NCBI GenBank assembly: GCA_008680965.1
Contig: NAKE01000001.1
Location: 2,307,175-2,371,174, forward strand
DNA from: Collinsella aerofaciens
Lineage (GTDB): Bacteria > Actinomycetota > Coriobacteriia > Coriobacteriales > Coriobacteriaceae
Direction of reading: 5' to 3'
Length of the DNA stretch: 64,000 nt
A program made the translations under genes and the position numbers. Below the pieces are notes generated by a model. That model was given only the letters and a program-made list of their open reading frames with translations. It was not told the origin of the DNA and did not search any database. How positions within the stretch are numbered: the first letter of the stretch is position 1; each line of letters starts with the position of its first letter. This document shows positions 50,996-61,081 of the stretch, one piece after another.

Positions 50996-51003
50996 CGCCG
51001 GGC

Positions 51004-52080
51004 CTAGAACTGATTTAAGAAGCGCATATCGCCCGTCATGAGCGTTCGCAGGTCCGGCAGGTCGTAGCGCAGGGCCGCGACGCGCTCGGCGCCAATGCCA
51101 AAGGCGAAGCCGGTGTACTTCTCGGGATCGATGCCGCAGTTGATCAGGACGTTGGGGTCGACCATGCCGCAGCCCAGAATCTCGATCCAGCCGCTGTGCT
51201 TGCAGAAGTTGCAGCCCTTGCCGCCGCACACGTGGCAGCTCACGTCCACCTCGCAGCTGGGCTCGGTGAAGGGGAAGAAGTGCGGGCGATAGCGCGTCTT
51301 GCGGTCCTCGCCAAACATGCACTTAACAAAGTAGTCGAGCGTGCCCTTAAGGTCGCCAAAGGTAATGCCCTCGTCGACGACCAGACCCTCGATCTGGTTG
51401 AACTGCGGAAGGTGGCAGGCATCGGCCGTGTCGGGACGGTAGACGGTGCCCGGGCAAATCATGTAGATGGGCGGCTTTTGCGACTCCATGGTGTGGATCT
51501 GCACGCCCGAGGTCTGGGTGCGCAGCAGCACGTCGGACTCGCCGTGGGCGTGGGCCTCGGGGTGCGCGACGCTGCCGGGGTTATTGTCGACCACGTAGAA
51601 GGTATCGCGGGCCGAGCGGCTCGGGTGATCCATGGGGGCGTTGAGCGCGGTGAAGTTGTAGTAGGAGGTGTCGACCATGGGACCGGACTCGACGGTGTAG
51701 CCGATGCCGCAGAAGATGTCCTCGGCCTCCTCGATGATCTGCTTGATCAGGTGCTGGTGGCCGATCTGCGGACGGATGCCCGGCAGCGTGATGTCGACGG
51801 CGTCGTGCTCGAGTGCGCGCTTGAGGGCGGCGGCCTTCATCTCGGTGTTGCGCTCGTCGAGCATGCCCTCGATCAGCTGGCGCATCTCGTTGGCGCGCTT
51901 GCCCATCACGGGACGATCCTCGGGGGCGAGCTTGCCCATCATGCGCATCAGGCCGGTGATGCGGCCCTTGCGGCCGAGCAGCTCAACGCGCGCAGCCTCG
52001 AGCTTGGCTGCGTCGTCGGCGCCTGCGACGAGCTCCTTGGCCTCTTCCTCGAGTTTGACCAGATCATCAATCAGACTCAT
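51004..52080 (-). CDS. pheS: Phenylalanyl-tRNA synthetase alpha subunit
   Basis: A 358-residue class II catalytic subunit. Features: N-terminal coiled coil, LPGIRPQIGHQHLIKQIIEEAEDIFCGIGY, the motif-2-like CPGTVYRPDTADACHLPQFNQIEG, FFPFTEPSCEVDV, and motif 3 GFAFGIGAERVAALRYDLPDLR. The ATG at 52080 has GAAAGGGAAG before it; a longer frame runs into the T-box terminator. Controlled by an upstream T-box. Confidence 0.96.
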   Translation of the reverse strand: MSLIDDLVKLEEEAKELVAGADDAAKLEAARVELLGRKGRITGLMRMMGKLAPEDRPVMGKRANEMRQLIEGMLDERNTEMKAAALKRALEHDAVDITLPGIRPQIGHQHLIKQIIEEAEDIFCGIGYTVESGPMVDTSYYNFTALNAPMDHPSRSARDTFYVVDNNPGSVAHPEAHAHGESDVLLRTQTSGVQIHTMESQKPPIYMICPGTVYRPDTADACHLPQFNQIEGLVVDEGITFGDLKGTLDYFVKCMFGEDRKTRYRPHFFPFTEPSCEVDVSCHVCGGKGCNFCKHSGWIEILGCGMVDPNVLINCGIDPEKYTGFAFGIGAERVAALRYDLPDLRTLMTGDMRFLNQF

Positions 52081-52159
52081 GTCTTCCCTTTCGTCTCTCG
52101 CGCTCTCCGTTTGCCGAGGCGGCTGCCGCCGTCTGGCGTTGCGAAAACGCGGCCCGGTT

Positions 52160-52466
52160 CGGTAAAAAAAAACCGTCCTCGGGCATGTGCATTGCCCAAG
52201 GACGGTTGAATTCCGCGGTACCACCTTGTTTGACCCGGCGGATGTCTGGCCCGCCGTGCCCACTCTGCGCCCCTTATCGCGAGGCTCACGGCTTCCCTAC
52301 TGGGGCTTCGCCGCCGCTGGCCGCGCGCCCGTTGAGGTCGCTGCTCGGGAGTGAACGCTTGGCCCTTGCCACCGCAGGAAGGCTTGCAGCCCATGGCCTT
52401 CCCTCTCTTGCCGGCGACGCGGCGGGCAAAACCCTCTCCGTCAACGCATTGGGCTACAGGATAACA
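52160..52466 (-). promoter_or_regulatory. T-box riboswitch of pheST
   Basis: On the minus strand the T-box motif GGTGGTACCGCGG (52228-52215) binds the 3' end of uncharged tRNA. It is followed by the terminator stem AACCGTCCTTGGGC..GCCCGAGGACGGTT (about 52206-52171) and a run of nine T. A candidate extended -10 (TGTTATCCT, minus strand about 52466-52458) lies at the 5' end. Possible UUC specifier triplets are at 52378-52380 and about 52353-52355; I cannot decide between them. Uncharged tRNA-Phe should allow read-through. Confidence 0.85.
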
Positions 52467-52584
52467 CATTCTGCGAGCATATCGCCGCGTTCCGTTTTGT
52501 TCGTGCTGGGTACAAGGCAGGTAGCTGTGCAAACTGGCCGCGCCGCCGCGTGCGACGGGCGACCTGCGAGATCAAGGATATGGT

Positions 52585-54159
52585 ATGGGAAAGAACAAGG
52601 ATAAGATGGCCAAGCCCGCAGCGGATAAGACGCCCAAAGGCATGAAGGTCGATAAGGCCGTCAAAAAATTCCGCAAGCTCGAGGGCAAGCTGTGGACCCG
52701 CGAGTACCTGCTCAAGATTGCCGAGTTTGACGGCGCGACCATTGCTCCCGCCAACGGCGCTGCGGCGCGCGCCGATGCTATGGGCACGCTTGCCGGCGAG
52801 CATCACAAGCTGCTGACCAGTGAGAAGTCCGTTGAGCTCGTACGCTCGCTGGCACGCGAGACCGTCGCCGGTGGCAAGATCGACGACCCGCAGCTGCTCG
52901 ACGAGATTCGCGTACTCGACCGCGACCAGCGCGAGGCAAGCGTCATCCCCACCGAGGAAGCCGAGGCCTGGACCAGGCTCACCTGCGAGGCCGACGCCGT
53001 GTGGCACAAGGCCAAGACGGCCAATGACTGGGCGAGCTTTGAGCCCTATGTGGATAGAATCGTCGCCCAACTTAAGCATCAGGCCAAGCTCATGGACCCC
53101 AAGCGCGACCCATACGATGTTTGGCTCGACCAGTACGAGCGCGGCCTTTCCGCCAAGAGCTTCGACGCGTTTTGCGATGAGGTCAAGGCGACGGTCGTGC
53201 CGCTCGTGCACGCCATCGGCGAGCGCGGCCAGCAGCCGGCTGCCGACTTTTTGCACGCCCGCGTGCCTGAGGCCGCCCAGCGTGCCATGAGCTTCGATCT
53301 TATGAAGCTTGTCGGCCTGGACCTAGACGACACCACGCTTGCCTTTACCGAGCACCCGTTTAGCGAGGGCTTTTCCGTGGGTGACGCGCGCATCGCGACG
53401 CACATCTACGAGGACGACTGCATCTCCAACGTCTACAGCATCATCCACGAGGCCGGTCACACCATGTACGAGCTGGGCGTGAACCCCGCCTACGCGCGCA
53501 CCTGCCTGGAGGGCGGCACCTCCATGGGCATCCACGAGAGCCAGAGCCGCTTCTTTGAGAACACCGTGGGCCGCAGCCGCGCCTTTATGGGACCGCTGCT
53601 CGAAGTGCTGCGCCGCCACGCGCCCGAGGTCTACGGTAGCGTGGACGAGGATACGCTCTACCGCGCCGTGAACATCGCGCAGCCGTCGCTGATCCGCACC
53701 GAGGCGGACGAGCTCACCTACCCACTGCATATTATGGTGCGCTACCAGATCGAGCGCATGCTGTTTGCCGGCGAGGCCACGGCCAAGGACATCCCCGCGC
53801 TTTGGAATCGTTTTATGGACGAGTATCTGGGCATTCCCGTTCCCGACGACACGCGCGGCTGTCTGCAGGATACGCACTGGAGCGGCGGCTCGTTTGGCTA
53901 CTTCCCCACGTATGCACTGGGTAGCGCCTACGACGCCATGTTTGTGCCGGCCATGTGCCGCGACGGTGTCGACCTCAACGGCGCCTGTGCGAGCGGCGAC
54001 TTGGCACCCGTCCGCGCGTGGCTGGGCGAGCACATTTGGCAGTGGGGCCGCGCCAAGGACGCGCCGGAGCTCATCAAGGGCGCATGCGGCATGGCGTTCG
54101 ATGCCCGCTACTACTGCAGCTACCTGCAGGACAAGTTCACCACGCTCTACGAGCTGTAA
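52585..54159 (+). CDS. M32-family metallocarboxypeptidase (Taq type)
   Basis: A 524-residue cytoplasmic zinc carboxypeptidase. The HExxH motif is HEAGH (residues about 288-292), with the third ligand Glu in HESQSRFFEN about 25 residues later, the M32 spacing. The C-terminal DTHWSGGSFGYFPTYALG and IRTEADELTYPLHIMVRY are family signatures. A Lys-rich leader (MGKNKDKMAKPAADKTPKG) precedes the helical fold. AAGGA lies before the ATG; divergent from the T-box leader. Confidence 0.92.
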   Translation: MGKNKDKMAKPAADKTPKGMKVDKAVKKFRKLEGKLWTREYLLKIAEFDGATIAPANGAAARADAMGTLAGEHHKLLTSEKSVELVRSLARETVAGGKIDDPQLLDEIRVLDRDQREASVIPTEEAEAWTRLTCEADAVWHKAKTANDWASFEPYVDRIVAQLKHQAKLMDPKRDPYDVWLDQYERGLSAKSFDAFCDEVKATVVPLVHAIGERGQQPAADFLHARVPEAAQRAMSFDLMKLVGLDLDDTTLAFTEHPFSEGFSVGDARIATHIYEDDCISNVYSIIHEAGHTMYELGVNPAYARTCLEGGTSMGIHESQSRFFENTVGRSRAFMGPLLEVLRRHAPEVYGSVDEDTLYRAVNIAQPSLIRTEADELTYPLHIMVRYQIERMLFAGEATAKDIPALWNRFMDEYLGIPVPDDTRGCLQDTHWSGGSFGYFPTYALGSAYDAMFVPAMCRDGVDLNGACASGDLAPVRAWLGEHIWQWGRAKDAPELIKGACGMAFDARYYCSYLQDKFTTLYEL

Positions 54160-54187
54160 AGATTAGGCAACACGCCAACGCAAAGGA

Positions 54188-54223
54188 GGCGCCGCAGAAT
54201 CTATCCGCGGCGCCCCCTTTTTT
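54188..54223 (+). terminator. Terminator after the M32 peptidase gene
   Basis: GGCGCCGC (54188-54195) pairs with GCGGCGCC (54207-54214), then CCCTTTTTT. Confidence 0.85.
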
Positions 54224-54268
54224 CATCTAAGCCAGAGACCCGGCACTTGGGGCCGTTTGCAGCGTCGA

Positions 54269-54302
54269 GTAGTTACGCGGTTTGGTAAAACCACGTAACT
54301 AC
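54269..54302. repeat. Palindrome across the glmM stop codon
   Basis: GTAGTTACG-GGTTT and AAACC-CGTAACTAC form a near-perfect 15-bp stem with a 4-base loop. It includes the glmM stop codon (54299-54301). No T run on either strand, so its terminator function is doubtful. Confidence 0.65.
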
Positions 54303-55630
54303 AGAGCCTCCAGTGCGGCGGCGATGCGCTTCATGGCGGCGTCGGCGGCAGCTTGGTCGGGGGCTTCGGCCAAAACGCGAATCACCGACTCGGTTCCGCT
54401 CTTGCGCACCAGTACGCGGCCCTCGCCCGCCAGCGACGCCTCGGCCTCGGCAATGGCGGCCTGCACGCCCATGTTGCCCAGCGCGGCGTCCTTATCCGCC
54501 ACGCGCACGGCGACCTGCGCTTGCGGCAGTAGCTTGCACGGAGCCGTGAGCTGCGAGAGTGTCTCGCGCTCGGCGCGAATCACTTCCATCACGCGCAGCG
54601 AGGTCATAATGCCGTCGCCCGTGCGCTCGATATCGCCAAAGATCGTGTGGCCCGTCTGCTCGCCGCCTAGGCTGTAACCGCCCTCGCGCATCTTGGCATA
54701 CACGTGACGGTCGCCCACACCGCTGGTCACGGCACTTAGGCCGGCAAGCTCCAACGACTTGATCAGGCCAAAGTTGCTGGCAATCGTCGGAACCACGGTA
54801 CCGCCCGAAAGGCGACCGTGCTTGTTCAGGTACACGCCGCACACGTACAGGATCTGGTCGCCATCGACCACGCGCCCGCGCTCGTCCACGGCCAGGCAGC
54901 GGTCGGCATCGCCGTCATAGGCAAAGCCCACGTCCAGGCCCTGCTCCACCACGTGGCGCTGCAGACGCTCCATATGCGTGGAGCCGCAGTCGACGTTGAT
55001 GTTAAAACCATCGGGCGCGGCATTGATCACGCGCACGTCGGCGCCCAGCGCGTCGAACACCGGCTTGGCCACCGAGGACGCCGAGCCGTTGGCGCAGTCG
55101 ATGCCGATCTTGACGCCCTGCAGCGAAAAGTTCGCACTTGCAATGAGCGAAGCAATGTAGCGGTTGCGGCCCTGCATGTAGTCCACCGTGGCGCCGATGT
55201 GGTTGCCCGTTGCCAGCGGCACCTCGCTCTTGCCATCGATGTAGTCCTCGATGAGCTCCAGCACGTCCTCGTCCATCTTAAAGCCGTCGCTGTTGACGAG
55301 CTTAATGCCGTTATCGCAAAACGGGTTGTGGCTCGCGCTGATCATGATGCCGCAATCGAAGCAGCCTTCCACGGTCTGATGCGCTACACCCGGCGTGGGG
55401 ATCACGTGCAGCATATAGGCGTCCGCACCGCTCGCGACCAGGCCACTCACCAGCGCCGCCTCGAACATATAACTCGAGCGACGCGTGTCCTTACCCACGA
55501 TGACGCGCGCCTTGCGCTCGCGGTTGGCGCCGTAATACCAGCCCACAAAACGGCCAATCTTATAAGCGTGCTCTACCGTCAGCCCAACGTTAGCCTCACC
55601 GCGAAAGCCGTCGGTGCCAAAGTACTTCAT
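54299..55630 (-). CDS. glmM: Phosphoglucosamine mutase
   Basis: A 443-residue enzyme converting glucosamine-6-P to glucosamine-1-P for UDP-GlcNAc and peptidoglycan synthesis. The phospho-Ser is Ser100 in MISASHNP. The metal loop is YDGDADRCLAV, the substrate loop GGEQTGH and the phosphate-binding RKSGTESVIRV. The start FGTDGFRGEANVGLT is typical. AAGGAGAG lies before the ATG. It follows the frameshifted DUF4012 gene. Confidence 0.96.
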   Translation of the reverse strand: MKYFGTDGFRGEANVGLTVEHAYKIGRFVGWYYGANRERKARVIVGKDTRRSSYMFEAALVSGLVASGADAYMLHVIPTPGVAHQTVEGCFDCGIMISASHNPFCDNGIKLVNSDGFKMDEDVLELIEDYIDGKSEVPLATGNHIGATVDYMQGRNRYIASLIASANFSLQGVKIGIDCANGSASSVAKPVFDALGADVRVINAAPDGFNINVDCGSTHMERLQRHVVEQGLDVGFAYDGDADRCLAVDERGRVVDGDQILYVCGVYLNKHGRLSGGTVVPTIASNFGLIKSLELAGLSAVTSGVGDRHVYAKMREGGYSLGGEQTGHTIFGDIERTGDGIMTSLRVMEVIRAERETLSQLTAPCKLLPQAQVAVRVADKDAALGNMGVQAAIAEAEASLAGEGRVLVRKSGTESVIRVLAEAPDQAAADAAMKRIAAALEAL

Positions 55631-55645
55631 GCGCTCTCCTTACAA

Positions 55646-55680
55646 AATAGGGGCGAACAGATTGCCTGTCCGCCCCAAAA
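55646..55680 (-). terminator. Terminator between the DUF4012 gene and glmM
   Basis: GGGGCG (55650-55655) pairs with CGCCCC (55671-55676), continued by ACAG/CTGT, followed on the minus strand by TATTTTG. Confidence 0.55.
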
Positions 55681-55713
55681 TGGTACTCGATTATCTGCGC
55701 TACCAGAAAAACC

Positions 55714-58025
55714 CTACGCCGACGCGCTGTCGCGAGCCGCCTGGCATGTAGGAGTCTGACGCAGCGTAAGCGGCTTGTCCCCCGCCTCGGCTGACGTGGT
55801 CAGCGTATATGTGATCGTCGTCGTCTCGCCAGCATGCAGGTCAACGGTGCCCGAATAGAAGGGGATTCCATGCCACGTAGCGGCGCCAAGACCAAACTGG
55901 GTGCCCTCGACGGTCAGATCAGTAATGATGCCGCCCGTCGGGGCAAACAACGAGACATTCAGACGCTCGTCGTCGCGCGCGGCATCGGGCGCGCTCGCCG
56001 CGACGTAGTCGGGCAGCTTGCCGGCCTCCTCCTGCGTCATGATGTTCGTCAGGGTAACGGTGATGCGATACGAGCATGTGCCGTCACCGTTCTTGATGCC
56101 CTGGCCAATCTGCGTATCGGCATTCAGGTACCAGTCGAGCTTGGAGAAGCTCAGGTTGTTAAAGTAGACACCAGCAACGGGATCTTCACTCGGGTCATCC
56201 GGATCGGGCAGCGAGGCGTCGATGTTCATCTCCTTGATAGCGTTCTGCTCGTCATCGTTTTTCATCCACGCGATCAGGCGGCCCTCTTCGGCACCGCGCT
56301 CAACGGCGCTGACAAGCTTCGTAACATCGACATCGCCGATACCGCCAAGGATCTTGTCGAAGGCAGCGCTGGCGACGGATGCAAAGATGCCGTCCGACTC
56401 CTCGACCGGATAGTTCCAGTACACATCGTGCATGAGGACCTTTGCGGCGTTGGTGCCGTCGACAACCGTTCCGTCGGGCAGCGACACGTTACCGACCAGG
56501 CCCAGCAGATACTGCAGGAACACCGGGTCGATACCCACGACGCCGTCAACGTCCTGGCCATATTGAGATTTCCACAGGGCTGCGACACGCTGCGAGTTGC
56601 GGGCCAATCAGGCGAATAGGTATTGCCCGAGTTGTACAGGTTACTGTGGTTGCCGAACAGCGCCTCATCCTCTTCGTCGACGCTCTCGACTGCCTCATCC
56701 TCGCTGAGTCCAATGCGGGGAACAAACTCGCCAATCGACATCTGGCCGTCGGTGACCGAAATCAGGCCCTGCGAACCGCCAAAGCCGCCGCAGGCACGAA
56801 TCTCGACGTTGTTCATGGCGTACACAAGGTAGTTGCGCGTCTGGCCGTTGGCGCCGAGCATCTGCGGAAGGACGGGGGCGACCTTCTCCGCCGCGTCAAC
56901 CGCGCCGTTGAGGGTGGCAAAGCCGTCCTTGGCCTTATCGACCAGCTCGGTCACCTGGGAAATATGAGTATCGCCAATGCCCTGGATCTTCTCGTTGGCG
57001 CTCTTGAACACCTTGGAGCTATCGGAAAGCGAATCGGCAACGGCCTGCAGCGCGGACACGTTAATCATGCCGTCCTGGAACAGCTTGCCGGGCGTGGCCT
57101 GCGAAAGGTTATCGGCCATGGGAACCAGTGCATTGCTCGAGACATCGGACAGGACGTCGATCATGGTGCGGGCCGCATTGATGTCGCTGCCATACACCGG
57201 GATAAACGAAGCCGCCGTCCACAGCGGGCTCGAGGTCTCCGCCTTCATGCTGTCGCAGAGCTCATCGATCTTTTTCGCGTCGTCAGGCAGCGTCGAAAAA
57301 TCGCCCGACGTGACCTTGTCCTTAAGGCCACCGACGATCTCGACAGCCTCCTTCGCTTCGCTCTTTACGGTCTTTGCCGAGTTAAGCAGCATAAAGCCGC
57401 TTGCGCCAAGCGCAACGAGAAGCACCGCGACTACAGCGGCAATAATGGCGCCAGTGTGACGCTTTTTGCGCTCGCCCTTGCGATGGCGATGACGGACCAG
57501 ACCGTCAGAGGTCGAACTCGACGAAGCGTCGCTACCGTAGTTCAAGCCAAAATCGTAATAATCTTCCTTGGAACCCGAGCCCGCAAACTCGGCACCGCTA
57601 TCATCCAGGCGGGCGAACGTGCCAGTCTCGGAGGCACCGGTGTAAATCGTGCCAAGGTTACCCGTAAGCCCCGCGCCACCGGCAGAGGGAGTATTGTTGG
57701 CGGCCTTGCCGGCATTAACGTTGCCGGCGGCATTCGCGGCGTTGGCAGCACCTGCGTTGTTCGCAGGTACCGAAGGAGCCCCGCTCGGCTGCGACGTGGA
57801 GGTTGCACCGCCCGCAAAGACATTCCCTCTTGCACGGCCGGTCTTTTTTGCCTTTTGAGACTGCTCGTACAGAGCGGTAAACATCGCCGTCTCGCCCGGG
57901 GACACGCGCTTACCGGAGCCGCCCTGTCCAGCGCCGCCCGGCGTGCCGGCCTTACCAGCCCCGTTCGGACGCGGCGGAACTGCAGGACGGCCGCTATCGC
58001 TGCCCTTAAAGTGATTACCAGCCAT
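55714..58025 (-). pseudogene. DUF4012 membrane protein, frameshifted
   Basis: A gene of about 770 codons broken into two frames. The first part starts at the ATG 58025 (AGGA 8 bases upstream): an Ala/Gly/Asn-rich cytoplasmic leader, a basic patch (RHRHRKGERKKRHTG), one membrane helix (AIIAAVVAVLLVALGASGFMLL), then the DUF4012 domain (NYLVYAMNNVEIRACGGFGGSQG). Near 56600, after SPDWP, homology continues one base back (RNSQRVAALWKSQYGQDVDGVVGIDPVFLQYLLG) to 55714. A lost C in the CCC run at that point would explain it. The protein family is often linked to cell-surface polysaccharide loci. The frameshift could be real or a sequencing error. Confidence 0.8.
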
Positions 58026-58175
58026 AAAGAAATCCTCGCAATTGAGTCGCAATGAAAAAGTCCATAACGTTACTAGTTTATGGCATTTTGAGCATCGACA
58101 GCTAAACTCCAGACACGGACGTCAATTGGCGAAAATGCGGCACAACACCTTTTCTGTCTTGGGCGGCGGCGTCAA

Positions 58176-59198
58176 CTACACCGTGAGGAACATCATCACG
58201 ATGATCATGGCAAAGCCGATAAGGTCGGTCGGCAAAAACACCGTGCCCAGCATAACGGCACTCGTGATGGTCGCCGAGACCGGCTCCACGGTTCCGATGA
58301 GGCTTGCGCGGACCGAGCCAATGTCCTTAACGCCCTGCATATAGAGCATGTAGGCAAAAAACGAACCGATGACCACGAACACCGCGAGCGCCTCGATACC
58401 GGCAACATCGAGCGCCGGCATATGCGCCCAAGGGCGAACGAAAGCACACGAAACGATGCCCGCCGTGAGCATAGCCGAACCCGTGACGATGGGGCTGCCA
58501 TATTCGGGCAGGATCTTGGCGGGGATCACCGCCATGCAGGTGGCGCTGACCGCACACATAAGGCCCGCGACCAGGCCGAGCGGCGAGATGCTCAGGCTGG
58601 TGGGGTCACCGCCGGTGGCGATCAAAAACGTACCGCCCAGAGCCAAGCCAATGCCGATAACCTCGCGCGTGCGCGGCCTGCGGCGGTCGATAACGCAGGT
58701 GTATCCCATAATGATGACCAGCTGCAGGCACTGAAGCACCGTCGCGGTTCCGGCATTGGTCAGGCGCACGGCCGAAAGATAGCAGAACTGGTTGAACAGC
58801 AGGCCAAAAGCGGTAAAAAGCAGCAGTTGTCTGCGGTCGGCGGGCGTGGTCCAGAGTTTAACCAGACGCTCGCGATCGCGCGTGACCACCACGGCCATAA
58901 AGAGCAGACCGGCGAGAATCTGGCGCACACTCATAAGCCACAGGGTATCAACGTGATAGGTATCGAACAGGAAGCTCGCGCTGGTACCCGAAAAACCCCA
59001 AAACGAACCACCCACCAGCGTGGCCAGAACGCCCGTAATCATCTTGCGCGTCGACGCACTGTTCAGGCGGTCGCGCCATGCACGGCGGGTACTGCGGCTG
59101 AGCTCGTCAGTGCCCTCGGGCACATCAATGTTCGATATATCGGTCATCGGCACCGAAGCCCCTGCGCCTTCGACCTGCTCGACACACTCTTTGCTCAT
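58176..59198 (-). CDS. EamA/DMT-family transporter
   Basis: A 340-residue membrane protein with about ten helices in two EamA repeats (first repeat after GGSFWGFSGTSASFLFD, second from LGLVAGLMCAVSATCMAVIPAKILPEYGS). The end of each repeat has the usual QLVIIMG/VEPVSATI pattern. The start is the ATG at 59198 with GGGGGAG upstream; the 80-residue upstream extension is not used. The substrate is unknown (metabolite or amino-acid efflux in the family). Confidence 0.82.
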   Translation of the reverse strand: MSKECVEQVEGAGASVPMTDISNIDVPEGTDELSRSTRRAWRDRLNSASTRKMITGVLATLVGGSFWGFSGTSASFLFDTYHVDTLWLMSVRQILAGLLFMAVVVTRDRERLVKLWTTPADRRQLLLFTAFGLLFNQFCYLSAVRLTNAGTATVLQCLQLVIIMGYTCVIDRRRPRTREVIGIGLALGGTFLIATGGDPTSLSISPLGLVAGLMCAVSATCMAVIPAKILPEYGSPIVTGSAMLTAGIVSCAFVRPWAHMPALDVAGIEALAVFVVIGSFFAYMLYMQGVKDIGSVRASLIGTVEPVSATITSAVMLGTVFLPTDLIGFAMIIVMMFLTV

Positions 59199-59428
59199 TC
59201 CACTCCCCCGAAACAGTCTGGAAGCAATTCGGCTTACCTTACCACGGCAAAGGCACCAGCTGGAGGCTTGTCCGTTTATCGGTAGGACAATTCCGCAGAC
59301 GTCTTTCCATAGCTCGATACCACAATGGGCTTGCATTATGCAACAGCCAAATCGCGGCAGCAGGCTCTTTTGAAATGGATATGACAAAGCCCCGAATTCC
59401 ACAATGTAAGCGATTTTTAAAAATGTTC

Positions 59429-59457
59429 TTGCCACCGAGTTCAGGCTCCGTTATATT
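59429..59457 (+). promoter_or_regulatory. tRNA-Val promoter
   Basis: TTGCCA (59429-59434), 17-base spacer, TATATT (59452-59457). Confidence 0.75.
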
Positions 59458-59486
59458 ATCCCTTGCGCGCTTGCGCACCCTTGATC

Positions 59487-59561
59487 GGGCGTTTAGCTCA
59501 GGGGGAGAGCGCTTCCCTGACACGGAAGAGGTCAGAAGTTCAAATCTTCTAACGCCCACCA
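59487..59561 (+). tRNA. tRNA-Val(GAC)
   Basis: A 75-base tRNA with encoded CCA. GGGCGTT pairs with AACGCCC. Anticodon stem CTTCC/GGAAG encloses CTGACAC, giving GAC. T-arm AGAAGTTCAAATCTTCT. Confidence 0.95.
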
Positions 59562-59568
59562 AATGTTC

Positions 59569-59604
59569 ACAGCTCAGAGGCTATGTCTCTGAGCTGTTTT
59601 GTTT
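59569..59604 (+). terminator. Terminator of tRNA-Val
   Basis: ACAGCTCAGAG pairs with CTCTGAGCTGT, followed by TTTGTTTT. Confidence 0.8.
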
Positions 59605-59951
59605 TATGTCGCCAAATCCGCTGGCAACTCCAACCGTCATCGCAACGTAACATCAATTCACCTGACGAATGGCTGCCAAACAAATTCAATACCCCAACAT
59701 CAACAACAGCCGGGCACAAAACTGCGCCGCAAACTGCTCCAACCACCCTGCCCATGTACAAAACCGCGTCAGCGACCCAAGTGCCTATCCCGGCTGACTC
59801 CGTAGTCAATCAAAACCGCCCCAATAGCCACCGAGGCCGAGACCAACACGTCTCGAACCCATCCGCACCGCAACTTCTCAGCAAAACGCCGCGATGTCTG
59901 CGCCCTGCGGTATCCTTGAGCCACTTGCACCTGCAGCACCAAGGAGCCGCC
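59605..59951. other. Gene-poor region between tRNA-Val and the DUF5710 gene
   Basis: No supported gene. Short frames exist on both strands (for instance a minus-strand frame 59567-59809) but lack a ribosome site and a typical start. No repeat unit of the tRNA-tail family is visible here, unlike at the other tRNAs. Confidence 0.5.
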
Positions 59952-60638
59952 ATGCGCACCGAGCTCGATGTTCCCTTTTCGCACAAAGACGAGGCCAAGG
60001 CCCTGGGCGCCAAGTGGGATCGGGCTAAGAAGATCTGGTATGTACCCAGCGGCGTTAACCCCGAGCCCTTTGCCGAGTGGCTGCCCGGCGTTGACCGATC
60101 CGACCCCTCAGCGCCGTATATATATCTAGTACTGGGCAAGCGCGAGTGCTGGAAGTGTCACAAAGAGACCTCGGTCGCGGCCTTCGGCATTCCCTATCGA
60201 GCCGACAACGACGAGAGCATCGCCATCGCGCACGCGCCCAACGAAGCCAGGTACATTGCCATCAACACGGCCAACGCTAACGCACTCGCCATCGTGCCCG
60301 CTCTTGGCTGCGTGCCGGGCGAGATCCGCGACTACCTTCATAAGCGCTGCGGCTACAAGCCCGTAGGCGCGCGAGCCTCCAAAGCCCCGTCGCTCGGCAA
60401 CACGTGCACCAGTTGCGACGCGCTGCAAGGCAGCCGCTATCTGTTCGAGGAGCCCTCGTCCCCGTTTGCCCTCACTGCCATCAACAAGCTGCCGGCACTG
60501 GAGTTTGTGCGCGTCGAAGTTGCCGGCGTCTTTGGCATCCCAGCCGCGCGCACCAATTTTGACCAGGCACTCTTTACCTGGGCACGCGACCATCACGCCG
60601 AGTTCCACAAGCAACTCGGTGAGGGGATTTATTTGTAG
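59952..60638 (+). CDS. DUF5710-domain protein
   Basis: A 228-residue protein. Residues 1-45 are a DUF5710 domain (RTELDVPFSHKDEAKALGAKWDRAKKIWYVPSG), an ssDNA- or nucleic-acid-associated small domain often fused to topoisomerase- or primase-like proteins. A possible zinc pair follows (CWKCHKETSVAAFG..CTSCDALQGSRYLFEE). AAGGAGCCGCC precedes the ATG at 59952; a longer frame from 59583 is upstream noise. Function unknown. Confidence 0.75.
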   Translation: MRTELDVPFSHKDEAKALGAKWDRAKKIWYVPSGVNPEPFAEWLPGVDRSDPSAPYIYLVLGKRECWKCHKETSVAAFGIPYRADNDESIAIAHAPNEARYIAINTANANALAIVPALGCVPGEIRDYLHKRCGYKPVGARASKAPSLGNTCTSCDALQGSRYLFEEPSSPFALTAINKLPALEFVRVEVAGVFGIPAARTNFDQALFTWARDHHAEFHKQLGEGIYL

Positions 60639-60675
60639 AGGCAAAAGACACTCACAGCCAACTCCTCCGCATCAC

Positions 60676-60960
60676 CTATCCCTCGTCGCCGGCGTCATAC
60701 ACGATATCGAGGCCACAAACAGGGCATTTCTCCGGATACACCGGCATATGAACGCCTGTCTGTTTTCTCACTTCGTCGCTGAACCTGTCGCGCGCATCGA
60801 TGAACCGAATGTCGAGACACGGTATTTGCGAGCCGCAGCAAGGGCAGGTGACGACAAACGACCCGCAATCAACCTCTACGCTCGGAAACATATTGTTGTC
60901 TATAAGGGCACACGGCAGTTTTCCGTACTTCCCCATCGCAATATCGCCTCGCCAGCTCAT
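60676..60960 (-). CDS. Small zinc-ribbon protein
   Basis: A 94-residue protein with two CxxC knuckles (VVTCPCCGSQIPCLDIRFID and KCPVCGLDIVYDAGD), enough for a zinc ribbon. GAGAGGGGAG lies before the ATG at 60960. It is convergent with the DUF5710 gene. No enzyme motif; function unknown. Confidence 0.6.
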   Translation of the reverse strand: MSWRGDIAMGKYGKLPCALIDNNMFPSVEVDCGSFVVTCPCCGSQIPCLDIRFIDARDRFSDEVRKQTGVHMPVYPEKCPVCGLDIVYDAGDEG

Positions 60961-61081
60961 ACACGCTCCCCTCTCGCTATACAAAACAGGAAGAGCATGC
61001 ACCGGCGGCATGCGCGAGATTGCATCGCCACGCGATCCGATCAAACAACACGATCGTCAAAGAATGCCAAAGCCAAATACG

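Noticed and set aside
56590..56615. Programmed -1 frameshift in the DUF4012 gene
   Set aside because: The site (TGGCCCGC) is not a good slippery heptamer and no stimulating structure is evident; a simple base loss explains it.
59567..59809. Minus-strand small membrane-like protein after tRNA-Val
   Set aside because: Starts with TTG, no ribosome site, overlaps the tRNA-Val terminator.
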